Part shown: positions 46,637 through 55,805 of the stretch, one piece after another
Numbering within the stretch: the stretch's first letter is position 1
Layout of the letters: each line of letters begins with the position of its first letter
Source: Platynereis dumerilii
Lineage: Eukaryota > Annelida > Polychaeta > Phyllodocida > Nereididae
Length of the DNA: 64,000 nucleotides
Direction: 5' to 3'
NCBI GenBank assembly: GCA_026936325.1
Contig: JAPTHN010000001.1
Location: 6,088,560-6,152,559, forward strand
Notes under the pieces: model-generated
Database searches by the model: none
What the model was told of the DNA's origin: nothing
The model's input: the letters and a program-made list of their open reading frames with translations, nothing else
Program-made: the position numbers and the translations under genes

Positions 46637-47756
46637 CTCACTGCAAGAAATTCCCGTTAAATTTTACAGTTAAATTAACTGGCAACTTTGTTCCAGGTCT
46701 AAGAACTGTAAAAGTACTAATAAACCTGAACAGGACAATGAACCGTAAAATGCAGATTGGTACATTGAACTGTAATTTTGCAGATTCAACAAAGTGATAT
46801 TACGGTATAATGTACATATATAAAACAGTTTATTTAAAGTATATTTTACAGTTATATCAACTGTCAATCATGGAATGTAAAGAATGCAAGGAGCTGTATA
46901 ATCTACTGTAAAAATACGGATAGTATGCGTTGTTATTCTTACTTATTGCACAAGTGTGAAACAACAGACTAAGCATGTGATTTAACTGTCGCATAGCTGT
47001 AGGGATGTACCGAAGCTGGAATAAGCTGAGAGAGTGAGACAGCCACTGACTCCAGGCTCGGCCTTGCTCATCTCTTGCTCGACAGCAGGGAAGTAAGTCC
47101 ATCGATTATACCCATACCCAGCAATTAATTCGCACACGTTTGCTCACAAACCATAATATAATATTGATGGATATTTTCCAAGAGAACCAGGTGACAAGTT
47201 TATCGAAGTATGTTGCATTGATGCAGACTGCGCCTGGGTTATTTTGGTTTTAATAGTGTCATTCTTTAGATCACATCATAAGACTCACACAAATTTCAAT
47301 GTCATATATAAATATAACAACTTTTGCATAATGACAGCATCTATAAGATCATATGAATGAGGATGTTCCCTTACCTTCAGATAAGTTATAAATTAAGTTT
47401 GATAAACAGCTGTGTAAAGCATATGTTATAGATGGCACCACATGTTCCGTGGTTGAAGTCCATGCAATCTCTTGTTTATAGTTCCTAATCTGACCAGGTG
47501 TATTGATTGTTTGGCCAATTCAAATGTTTTGTTTGCATATTACAAGTTGCCAGTAAATTAACGGTTTAAGTAATTGTTCATTAACGTGAACTGAATGTTA
47601 AATGACAAGTTGCAGTAAATTCATCTTGGAGCCATTTTTTAACTGACAAAGAACTGTAAATTCACAGACAAAGTCTGTTTTAAAAAAATACTGATAAAAT
47701 AACAATAAATTTACGGTTCCTTTAGCCAGAAAAACACGGTCATTTCTTACAGTGCT
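46637..47756. mobile_element. Element with CACTGYAAGAAAT inverted ends
   Basis: The left end CACTGCAAGAAATTCCCGTT and the right end complement CACTGTAAGAAATGACCGTG match inversely. Inner words such as AACTGTAAA and CCGTAAA occur in both arms. It is about 1.1 kb long with no transposase. Superfamily not assigned. Confidence 0.6.
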
Positions 47757-47764
47757 TTTCTTTG

Positions 47765-48780
47765 GTATATTCAATAAAAAAAATATCAGTTGTTACAAAA
47801 ACTAATCTCTGAGAGTGCAAATCTTACAATTTGTGGAAGATTTATTTGTGAAAACTGAGATGGACTGCTCAATTCAAACAGTGATGGATGGACATCTCAT
47901 CTTTTTTATAATTCCCACATTGAGAGACAAAATGACATTAGTTTGCCATTTTGATATGTTGCAGATGAATTTATGCTGGATGTATTTCAGTATACCCTTG
48001 GACTACTGCACATCTGACCTGGAGAACACTAATGCTCCATTTTGTAAGAGCTCATTCAAACTTATTAAAGAATACAATACTTATTTTCAAAGCATTATTA
48101 CTGAAAAACCTGCTTCGTTGTAAATATTCTTCAAAGACATGTATTTCTGGTTCTTGCATCTTCATATCCCAATGAGTAGGCCAGTATATAGACACACTTT
48201 AGATTTAAAATTCTTGTGACAAGTTCATGTCAGAGGTTAGTGTAGCATCATTCCTTTCATGCTAATTCTGGTTGTCCTTTCCACTGGGTCAAGTTAAGCT
48301 TTCGACTGGCAGTACATCAAAGAGTTGCTTCCTCTCTTGGTTCCGTAACGACCAATTTCAATACTAGGCTCAGAAACTGAATTAATTTTGCAATTTTCTT
48401 ACATGGCACATCTCATTATAAGTCTTGCTCTCTTGGTTCCTTAACTACCCATTTCAGTATTGGTTTCAGAAACTAAATTTATTTATCATTTTCATATACA
48501 CTGTAAAAGGTGTAACATAGGTTGGCTATGATTGTAATGCTTGAAATTAAGACGTTTTTCTCCTAAAATTACAGGGAATTCATAGGGGAAGCAAGGGTAT
48601 TTTATCCCACTTTCAGCACAATCCAAAGTAGATCAAATTCCACAACTTTCCCCAGTTTCGGAGGTTAGTTTTGCCATAAGATTGGGGAGTTGTTCTGTCC
48701 AGTTTATTGAGATAAATCTTTGTTATTTGCGTATTTCTTCCAATAGATCATTCATTATTGTGTTTTCATACATATAAAGT
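47765..48780 (-). repeat. Family R terminal segment, copy 8
   Basis: This is a close parallel of 40005-41030, beginning TTCTTTGGTATATTCAATAA, with the inverted module at 48220-48350 and a partly repeated CTCTTGGTTCC at 48430. Confidence 0.6.
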
Positions 48781-49610
48781 ACTAGAAATTGCCCATGGTG
48801 AAAAATGAATGAAAGATAGGTTTTATGGTAATTTGTGGCTATCAGTCTTGATGCATCTAAAATATATGCGAAGAGATAGATAATGTGTAGCCATGTTCTG
48901 TTGTTGTATATATATGATGTATGCAATATGTATACAAAGTAATAGAGCCATGTGATGATAATGAAAGTGGAAAGTGGAAATGGTGAAATAATGTGGGATT
49001 TAGGTATAAATGGTGTAGATGTAGGTAAAATGGAGGAAGTGCTAAGATGTGGAATGTGGAAGTGAAAGTGATGCTTTAATTAGGTAATTGATGTTGCACT
49101 TCGACTTAAAATGTGATATGTGTTGCCTATGATTTGTAAAGTGAAATGCATGTAACATTTAAAGTATGGAACTATCAAAATCGATGAAAGTAAGCTGCAA
49201 TGACATGTGTGGAAGTGAATGAATGTTACAGAATGTGAGAATGAACATAGTTGACCCCTCCACCGCCAGGTGTGCTGCAGTGCATCTGTGAGGACTGAGC
49301 ATATAGCATGATTTGGTTTCGTAGTCTATTAATTAAGAATAAAGATTCGTCTAGAATGACAAATATGGTGAAACAATGAGGCTGTGATAGCGGTTTAGAG
49401 GTTCCCAAAGTATTACTTTTGTAGTTTCATTATTGAAAGCAGGAGAATACTTTTGTTAGAAAAATGTAATGCGTGGTTTGGGAGGTTATGAGAGATTCAT
49501 GCAATCCTGGTGGCAATTTTGAAGTGGCATAGAACTCGTAAATAAGAGAGCATTTTAAGTTCATAAGGTGGTAAGGATAGGTGGATAGTTTGGGTGAGTA
49601 CACTAGCAAT
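48781..49610. other. No gene seen; purine-biased GTGAAATG words
   Basis: The stretch at 48955-49240 is rich in GTGGAAATG/AAGTGAATG words on the plus strand with no clear period. No exon is seen. Confidence 0.4.
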
Positions 49611-49611
49611 T

Positions 49612-49790
49612 GTGCAACGTACGAATTACGTACGTAAAACGTACGTAAATTTTACGTACGAAACTCACAAGAAAGAGCCGATCCGTAATTCGTACGTACA
49701 TTTTCGTACGAATTTCGTACGAATTTCGTACGAATTTCGTACGTATTTCGCATAGGCACTTTTCGTACGAATTTCATACGTTATATCTAT
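49612..49790. mobile_element. CGTACG-rich palindromic element, copy 1
   Basis: Begins CAATTGTGCAACGTACGAAT and holds about 10 copies of the palindrome CGTACG, several in tandem TTTCGTACGAA units. The inverted version of the same terminus closes the second copy at 63965. Confidence 0.65.
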
Positions 49791-49892
49791 TATTTTAGGC
49801 ATTGGAATTTAGCTTGTTAATCAGGTCTATTGCATTTAGAAATTTTGTAATTTATGGTGGGTAGAACAACACAGTGATATGAAATTAAAATA

Positions 49893-49898
49893 TTTATT
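49893..49898 (-). terminator. Candidate poly(A) signal AATAAA
   Basis: AATAAA on the minus strand lies about 200 bases after the stop of the hypothetical secreted-protein gene. Another AATAAA overlaps the stop codon itself at 50099-50094. Confidence 0.4.
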
Positions 49899-50097
49899 GG
49901 TACAATAAGGCTGATACAGTATACAGGTATAAATTCAAAGAAATTAATTTGGCTTCAATTGCAATTGTCCTTTTTTCCCAGAATTTTTTTCCTTTATGCT
50001 TCGTTTTCAGCCATAATTATTGCGATAAATACTGTTTATTTCGTATTTGAGTCAATAGTCCATTTTTTCAATAATTTTTCTTCTGCTTCTCAATATT

Positions 50098-50220
50098 TTA
50101 TTCCAACGTGTCAGTGTCACCCAGCTTCAGACGAACGTTGTAAAACAAATCCAAAATGTCTTGCTGAGCATGGCTTGTCCCACAACAATGGGGCAGCAGA
50201 CATTCATTATTATGCTGTCT
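50098..50220 (-). CDS. Hypothetical secreted six-cysteine protein, exon 5 (last)
   Basis: A strong acceptor (CTATTTTTCAG) precedes 50220. In phase 0 the frame is open for 40 codons (RQHNNECLLPHCCGTSHAQQ, then DILDLFYNVRLKLGDTDTLE) to a TAA that overlaps an AATAAA. The second half could form an amphipathic helix. It joins in phase with exon 4. Family not recognised. Confidence rests on the good splice sites, matched phases and the even cysteine count of the whole chain. Confidence 0.45.
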   Translation of the reverse strand, partial: RQHNNECLLPHCCGTSHAQQDILDLFYNVRLKLGDTDTLE

Positions 50221-50608
50221 CTGAAAAATAGATTATTGAAATAATATTATATTAAGTCTAGATACAAATTAGTCACGGGGCTTAACGGACGAAAAAATGT
50301 ACTTACTTTTACAAGATTATAACCCCTATCTAGGACAAAGGTCCCATGTGCAAATTAAATGGCCAGGGATGCACATGTAATAGGAAAACTCAATGGTAGG
50401 CCTATGACACAAGAATCGTTTCAAAAATTATTTGTGTAATATTAGTGATGTTATAGTCAAAACCGGGAGTACTTACTTCCAAGAGTAACTGTTTGACATT
50501 TACGCTATGTACCTCTTATATTATATCAGTTAGGCCTACCTGAACATGTAATTTCAGTTAAACTATGATCTGTGTAAGTAAGTTGAAGTGAACATAGTTA
50601 ATGCTTAC

Positions 50609-50696
50609 CAAAAGCACAGGGAAGACTTCTTGAATGGCAACCAGAGTGTTGTCTCTCTTAATTAGGGAGTGGCTGACCTTGTCTTGTGAAAAAGAG
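50609..50696 (-). CDS. Hypothetical secreted six-cysteine protein, exon 4
   Basis: 88 bases between a strong acceptor (TTTTTGATTTCAG) and a consensus donor (TTG/GTAAGC). Phase 2 in, phase 0 out. The peptide is SFSQDKVSHSLIKRDNTLVA then IQEVFPVLL, which looks helical. A related copy of this exon with both splice sites lies at 52257-52160, showing that the exon was duplicated as a unit. Confidence 0.45.
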
Positions 50697-51090
50697 CTGA
50701 AATCAAAAAGAACAAATATTATGCGTGGTGTATCACAGTAGATGGAGTAATCCAGGCTTACCAAATGAGCCTGCTGTTCACAAGACAAATTTTATAAAGG
50801 AATATTATGAGATTTGAAGTAACATTTTCGAAGGATCCCTTTTGAAAACGGACGTGTTCATAAAGAAGTAATTTAAAATATTATAGCCCATGAATGAATT
50901 CGCTGTTATTGCAAAAATAAAATTGGACAGAAAGTATTAAAACTATGAAGTGATGCAAAAATTGTTCATTGGCAGCTTTAAAAAAAAGAATTACCCTCAC
51001 CAAATAAATGTGGTAATCCAATATGGTGTATTTTGATTAGTCAAAATTGATTGGTTGCACAATTAGGTCCCAAACGTATGTACATCATAC

Positions 51091-51134
51091 AGTCCCAACA
51101 ATTCATCGTCACTCTGCTCCAGGCACTGCCCGCA
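51091..51134 (-). CDS. Optional exon candidate (CGQC exon)
   Basis: After the acceptor TTTTTCTGTTTGCAG the phase-0 frame reads CGQCLEQSDDELLG, and a GT-type donor (ACT/GTATGA) follows in phase 2, compatible with exon 4. It would need an upstream exon ending in phase 0, such as the copy at 52257-52160. It may be an alternative exon or chance. Confidence 0.25.
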
Positions 51135-51354
51135 CTGCAAACAGAAAAACACGGACATTAGGGAGAGAATGGTAGAATGTTATTATGTCTACTCAAGTTT
51201 GCAAAGCACTGATAAAATTTTCAACTTCATCTCTCAAACTTTAAGTCGACATGATAACTGAATTTTTAAAGTGTTTCTTAAAACAGCCCTTGAAAAACTT
51301 TTTTTTGGTCATATATGCTACTTCAGAGCCGATATCCCACAAGGGCCAGTGAAG

Positions 51355-52080
51355 TTCAGGCAAAAAACCGTGTGATTCACAGCATATAAGAATCTGACGT
51401 TGTCATGGAAACAAGGGGGGTTGAAGTGATGACGATACGATGTTTTGAGGCTCAGGTTAGTCGTAGTGGTAGCTACTAGGGCTCTATATCGTTGCCGACA
51501 TTCGATACGATACGTATCATCGATACACTTGATCGATACACGATTCGTACCGTCGGTCCGCAAATTCGGGTTGATCCGCATTTTAGAAATACGCAACCAC
51601 GCAAACCAAATTTTTGGCCCGGAAAGTCGCATCTCGCATCAGAGCGGACGTCAAGATGACGCAGTGCTCGAGTTCATTTCATGAATTTGTGGAGATTTTC
51701 TGTCAAATCTCGGCAATAAAACAACTTTTTGAGCTTGATATAGCGTTATTGAACCGAACGGAAAGTGCTGCTTTGAAAACCGGTTCGGGAACCGACCAGA
51801 CTGTACCGGTACGGCCGGAATTTATCGAACCAGTGTAGACCCCTAGTAGCTAGGGATATTCTTGGGGCCATTTAAATAAAATAGTGCCTCTTGAAAAGTT
51901 GAAATTATTAATAGTTTTGAGAGGAGGTCTATTAATTTTTGATTGTGGGATATTAATAAAACATAAATATAAATTCATGTCATGTCTGCTGCAGAATAAA
52001 CAATCGTCCTACGGACTTGTACTGTAGGCTATTCCCCTGCGACATGACATTCATTAGGTTCATTGCTGTGAACCACACTC
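51355..52080. repeat. Dispersed element with GTGGTTCACAGC-type inverted ends, copy 1
   Basis: Matches 62538-62930 in the same orientation (AAAAAACCGTGTGATTCACA, GAAGTGATGACG, GTCTGCTGCAGAATAAACAA, TTCATTGCTGTGAACCACAC). A TAGGG element is inserted at 51477. Confidence 0.65.
51477..51845. mobile_element. hAT-like MITE, TAGGG...CCCTA, with empty site known
   Basis: The ends TAGGGCTCTA and TAGACCCCTA are inverted, flanked by GTAGCTAC and GTAGCTAG (7 of 8 bases alike). The related element copy at 62674-62681 keeps the empty target GTTGCTAG. The interior has GATACGATACGTATCATCGA and GGTTCGGGAACCG palindromes. An 8-bp duplication and TAGGG ends fit hAT. Confidence 0.75.
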
Positions 52081-52159
52081 TCATTAAGTTCTGTCATAGT
52101 GCCACTGAGAGTCTGAGATGAAACAATGTTAAACTGAATTTTACAACATTAATGCTTAC

Positions 52160-52257
52160 CAAAAGTGTATGGAAGACGTGAGGCTTCTGGAATGGCGACC
52201 ATATAGATATATATCTCTTATTCAGGGAAGGGCATTCCTTTTCCTTGCAATGAAGAC
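52160..52257 (-). pseudogene. Duplicate of exon 4, frame shifted by one base
   Basis: The acceptor (TTTGGATTTCAG) and the donor (TTTTG/GTAAGCATTAA) match those of the exon at 50696-50609, and so do inner words (TCCCT, AATAAGAGA against ATTAAGAGA, GCCATTC, AGAAG). Relative to that exon there is a one-base difference in its first part. Read in exon 4's incoming phase it meets a stop; read in the other phase it is open (LHCKEKECPSLNKRY...). It is either a dying duplicate or an alternative exon. Confidence 0.4.
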
Positions 52258-52600
52258 CTGAAATCCAAAATAAAATTACTTCCAGCTGTATTACTGTTTA
52301 CTATAAGAGCTGTGTTGGTGGCAATAAATCAGTTTTTTTTAAAGCCCAGTTAATCTGTTTTTAAAATCAGTTAAAAATCCAATTAAAAACAGAAATGTCT
52401 TGTAATTGCCAAATATGCATAAATAATATCCAATTCAACGGAAACCAACACAAGAAAAGTAAGGGAATACCATGGTTTCGAAAAATATTGATTATTATAA
52501 ATCTCATTTTTGAAAATCCTGAGATTTCAGGGCTCGCAAATGGGGATTCCGAAATGGGGATTTACATAATAAATAAGGGCTATGTGACACCTCTCAATAT

Positions 52601-52755
52601 TAGGGCTGGACATCGTTCAATGTTTAACATTATGATATGTCACGATAAATTTGTAATGATGTATACACAATATTAATCGCCATGATTGAGTAGCGTCAAT
52701 CGTGCAAAATATCAAGTTTCTGATGTAAAATTAAATGCTGTCAATAACTTTAATA
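52601..52755 (+). mobile_element. Partial TAGRGCTGGACATCG hAT-like MITE
   Basis: TAGGGCTGGACATCGTTCAA, then GTCACGATAAATTTGTAATG and CATGATTGAGTAGCGTCAAT match the 5' part of the element at 53579-53964. The 3' end is missing. Confidence 0.6.
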
Positions 52756-52857
52756 GTTCTTCAATCAAAATATATTATTAAATTTCCTGAAGAAGCGACG
52801 AACATTGCTGTGCTATTCGTGCTGCAAATAAGTTGTGGCGCCAGTCCCACCATGCAA

Positions 52858-53173
52858 TAGAGCTGGTTCGATTAATCGATATATCGCGATATATCGGTTC
52901 ACGGACTTATCGTGATAATCGTTTTACATATTGTCGTGACATCATGATAATTGCATATGCCAAAAGTTGTTGTTTTTTGTGAAATTCGACCAATTTTTGG
53001 GCAAAAAATGACAATTTGTGTAGCAAGAACTATACTTTTTGACAGGATTTATGTCACAAACTTTGCATTTTGCATGGCTGAAGCTGATCAATTATCACGA
53101 TAAATAACGTGCATCATTACAAATTTATTGTGATATTATCGTATCATACAAAATTGAACGATGTCCAGGACTA
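52858..53173 (-). mobile_element. hAT-like MITE, perfect 8-bp duplication CCATGCAA
   Basis: Ends TAGAGCTGG and CCAGGACTA (complement TAGTCCTGG). The target CCATGCAA stands at 52850-52857 and again at 53174-53181. A near-perfect palindrome, ATCGATATATCGCGATATAT, sits near the 5' end. It is 316 bp long and non-coding. The perfect duplication points to a recent insertion. Confidence 0.85.
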
Positions 53174-53307
53174 CCATGCAATGGGCCACCATAACATCGA
53201 AGTGCAGATACAATTCTGAAATTGCTTAAGTACCTTTCTGTGCATGTTTACAGCTGCAGATTGAGCATTTAATTTCCCTCTTCAGCCTCGAAATTTGTGT
53301 TCCTTAC

Positions 53308-53340
53308 AATGAAGTAAGACATATGGCTTCCTTCAGTTCC
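53308..53340 (-). CDS. Hypothetical secreted six-cysteine protein, exon 3
   Basis: 33 bases between the acceptor TTTGCATTTCAG and the donor ATT/GTAAGG. Phase 2 on both sides. The peptide is ELKEAICLTS, flanked by residues shared with the neighbouring exons. It contributes one cysteine. The small size makes it the least certain exon of the chain. Confidence 0.3.
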
Positions 53341-53578
53341 CTGAAATGCAAAATACGAATCAGTAAGCCTATATTAAAATCGGAATAACATCTATAGGCT
53401 AAGTTAAACTTTTATGGAGCTTTTGCGTCTTGATACCTCTTCAAAAATTGTCTCAATCCACCCATTTAAGTCATGACTTAATTTAATGATATAAATTAAT
53501 CTTAGCTAAATTGAGGAATTGAGGGTGTTGTCACACTAAGCTGGTGACAATTTAACAACCGGGGGGGAGGGGACGGTG

Positions 53579-53964
53579 TAGTGCTGGACATCGGTAGATT
53601 TTTAACGATACAATATTATCACGATAAATTTTTAATGATACACGATATATATCGCGACAATTGAGCAGCGTTAATCATGCAAAATGCGAAGTTTCTGACA
53701 TAAATGCTGTCAAAATATATATCGCGACAATTGAGCAGCGTTAATCATGCAAAATGCGAAGTTTCTGACATAAATGCTGTCAAAAGTGTAGTTCTTGCTA
53801 CAAAAATTGTCATTTTTGCCCAAAAATTGGTCAAATTTCACGAAAAACAACAACTTTTGTCTTATGCAGTTATGGTGATGTCATGATAACATGTGAACGA
53901 TTATAAATCACGATGAGTCTGTGAACCGATATATCGCGATATATCGATTATTGATCCAGCTCTT
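53579..53964 (+). mobile_element. hAT-like MITE of the same family, with a 70-bp tandem copy inside
   Basis: Starts TAGTGCTGGACATCG, ends CCAGCTCTT, and is inverted to the element at 52858. A 70-bp stretch with ATATCGCGACAATTGAGCAG is repeated exactly in tandem (about 53645 and 53715). Flanking target bases agree poorly, so this insertion is older, but the tandem copy is recent. Confidence 0.7.
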
Positions 53965-54647
53965 GGCCCTGGGGGGGGGGGGGGGGAGCTTGGAGTTTCC
54001 ATTGGTGGAAATTATTTATTTCATGGAGTCACGCAAACGGAAGTATTAATCATTTATTTCAAGTGCACAAAGTCCCCGAATTTTCTTTCCAAAATCAAGC
54101 AACTCCTTGTTAAGAAATATCTTTTGCAGAAATTATTTATTGCAAGCCTGTGTCAACCCAAAACAAATTTATTTATTTCACCAAAACTGAGTAAAAAACT
54201 ATCAATTAAAAAAAAAACCCCCTGGTTATTATTAAATGGCCGCCCCCTAAATCATAAAGCACCCCAGCTGAAGGTGGGAGCGCCTTTTTTAATTTTTCAT
54301 GCTGAACAAATACCATACTGAAGCCAGTGAAGGGGTTGTACATGGGTAAAAATCAACATGATGACATGGCGACATGGCCCTTGTTAAAAAGTAACATAGC
54401 GACACAGGCCCTCTTAAAAATCGACTGACACTAGTTTACTCATAAAAATTGACAAACGACATATTAAGTATTTCCTTATTATTCTATAAATAGATAAAAA
54501 GTGACAAGAGACATCTGTTTACCTTTTAATATTGACACTTGACAATCCATCTTTTTTTAAGGACCCATGTACCCCACTGAAATTCTCAAATTTCGACACG
54601 AAAGTTGAATTCGACCCTCACCAACCTGCCTGGCCGCCGGCAAGTGA

Positions 54648-54681
54648 TCAAATCAGTCCAGCAAGTTGTTGACATTTTGGC
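54648..54681 (-). CDS. Alternative last exon candidate for the secreted protein
   Basis: After the acceptor TTCGTTTTTGCGTAG the phase-2 frame from exon 2 reads RPKCQQLAGLI and stops, giving a 79-aa product instead of 149 aa. It would leave three cysteines, an odd number, so I prefer the longer chain. Confidence 0.2.
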
Positions 54682-54878
54682 CTACGCAAAAACGAATTGT
54701 ACTGCAGGTGAAGCACTTGTCAAATAGCACTTGACTCGAGAGCCCCCCAATGTACATGTCAAATTCAACTGTCATGACGAAATCAGAAGTCGTCAGTGGT
54801 AGCTTTAAACTGAATTTAATCATAAATTTGAGCACCAGTAGAGCTATTGATCAGTTGAGTATTTTCTGAAGCACTAAC

Positions 54879-54957
54879 CTTTTGAGTATTGTGGTTTTGC
54901 CGATGATTGTTTTGTAGACGCAACAATAAATTCTCCAAACATTTTTGATGAGCTTTC
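54879..54957 (-). CDS. Hypothetical secreted six-cysteine protein, exon 2
   Basis: 79 bases after the acceptor GAGTGACAGGCAG, phase 1 in and phase 2 out, ending at AAAAG/GTTAGT. The peptide GKLIKNVWRIYCCVYKTIIG, then KTTILK is basic and probably helical, with a CC pair. It is separated from exon 1 by an intron of only 79 bases. It fits the phase of the signal-peptide exon exactly. Confidence 0.4.
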
Positions 54958-54984
54958 CTGCCTGTCACTCCACCCAAGATCAAC

Positions 54985-55072
54985 ATTCCAATGATGTCAC
55001 AAGCACCTTGCCTATTGTGATGTCATCAACAGTCACCTTGGTGACCAGTCACTGGTGATGTCATGCCATCTG
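54985..55072. promoter_or_regulatory. Cluster of TGATGTCA (CRE-like) words
   Basis: TGATGTCA occurs at 54992, 55018 and 55056, in and beside exon 1/intron 1 of the hypothetical secreted gene. The word is one base from the CRE/ATF core TGACGTCA. Related clusters at 28.99-29.06 kb and 20.66-20.74 kb lie in repeat-derived sequence, so this may be an element-borne motif rather than a regulatory site. Confidence 0.3.
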
Positions 55073-55163
55073 GTGGTAATGTCTTCGCAGAAGAAAACAC
55101 AACAACAAAAATGAAGAAGCAGAAGACAGCCAATAATGCAATATTGCTGGGCTCCATGTTCAT
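55037..55163 (-). CDS. Hypothetical secreted six-cysteine protein, exon 1 (signal peptide)
   Basis: The ATG at 55163 is preceded directly by two in-frame TGA codons. The peptide starts MNMEPSNIALLAVFCFFIFV, then VVFSSAKTLPPDG, a textbook signal peptide with probable cleavage after SSA. A phase-1 donor (CAAG/GTGACT) follows TGHQ. A phase-1 intron just after a signal peptide is typical of small secreted proteins. Joined to 54957-54879, 53340-53308, 50696-50609 and 50220-50098 it gives 149 aa, about 120 mature residues and six mature cysteines. The size, helical look and disulphide potential recall a cytokine-like or peptide-ligand gene, but no family match is claimed. Confidence 0.5.
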
Positions 55164-55450
55164 TCATCAGAGTCATCACAAGCTGGAATTAGTTGGGAGG
55201 ACTACATGCAAACAAAATCAGTGATATCTCCTTGGAAGGTAGCTGGTAAGTAAAGTTTTTTGGACCAGTATGTGATGGGACTACTAAATTTTCAAGTCAT
55301 GAAAATTTCCAAGCTTGCGAGAAGTTGTGTGTATTTTAATCAGATTCAGAAACATTACTGACCAGTAAGGCCTGGACTGTGCTAGCCCCAGTAAAGTGGC
55401 TACCCTTCTGATGGCTTGGTGGCTGACCAGTCTCACCAGATGATCTATTG
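55164..55450. other. Upstream of the hypothetical secreted gene; no other gene seen
   Basis: The 5' flank of the minus-strand ATG at 55163. No clear TATA box. A Harbinger-like MITE begins near 55456. Confidence 0.3.
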
Positions 55451-55455
55451 CTCAG

Positions 55456-55734
55456 TTGGGGGAGGGGGGGGGCTATGGACTTTTGGTGTAAAAAAAAGTT
55501 TGTTTCCCACTTGACACTGAAAAAAAAAGTTTGTTCAGCACATGGAAATAAAAAAAAAAGTTTGTTTCCACCTCTAGAGCAGGAGTACCGTAATGTTAAA
55601 ATTCCGATAAAAAGCTTGTTGAGAGTCCGCATGCGGGAAAAAAAAATCGTCAACGCACTGCGAAGGAAAAAAAGTTTGTCGTGGGAGTAAAGTCCATACT
55701 TCATCGCTACCCCAACAGTCGTCTGGTCGGCCCC
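55456..55734. mobile_element. MITE, GGGGCCGACCAGA family, copy 2 (left end worn)
   Basis: The right end is TCTGGTCGGCCCC. The left side keeps TTGGGGGAGGGGGGGGC and TATGGACTTT but not the terminal repeat. The interior repeats AAAAAGTTTGTT words (four times), the complement of those in the copy at 35594. Confidence 0.65.
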
Positions 55735-55805
55735 TTGCTGTACGGGCAGGAGCTAGGATTGTGGGGGCTGGCAGGATGTCAATTTCAGTTATGAATACCT
55801 ACTTT

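Noticed and set aside
52395-52676. 93-codon plus-strand frame
   Set aside because: Lys/Ile/Asn-rich, overlaps a MITE fragment, no splice sites or motif.
55336-55704. 122-codon minus-strand frame
   Set aside because: It lies over the Harbinger-like MITE and reads its A-runs as Phe/Lys-rich sequence.
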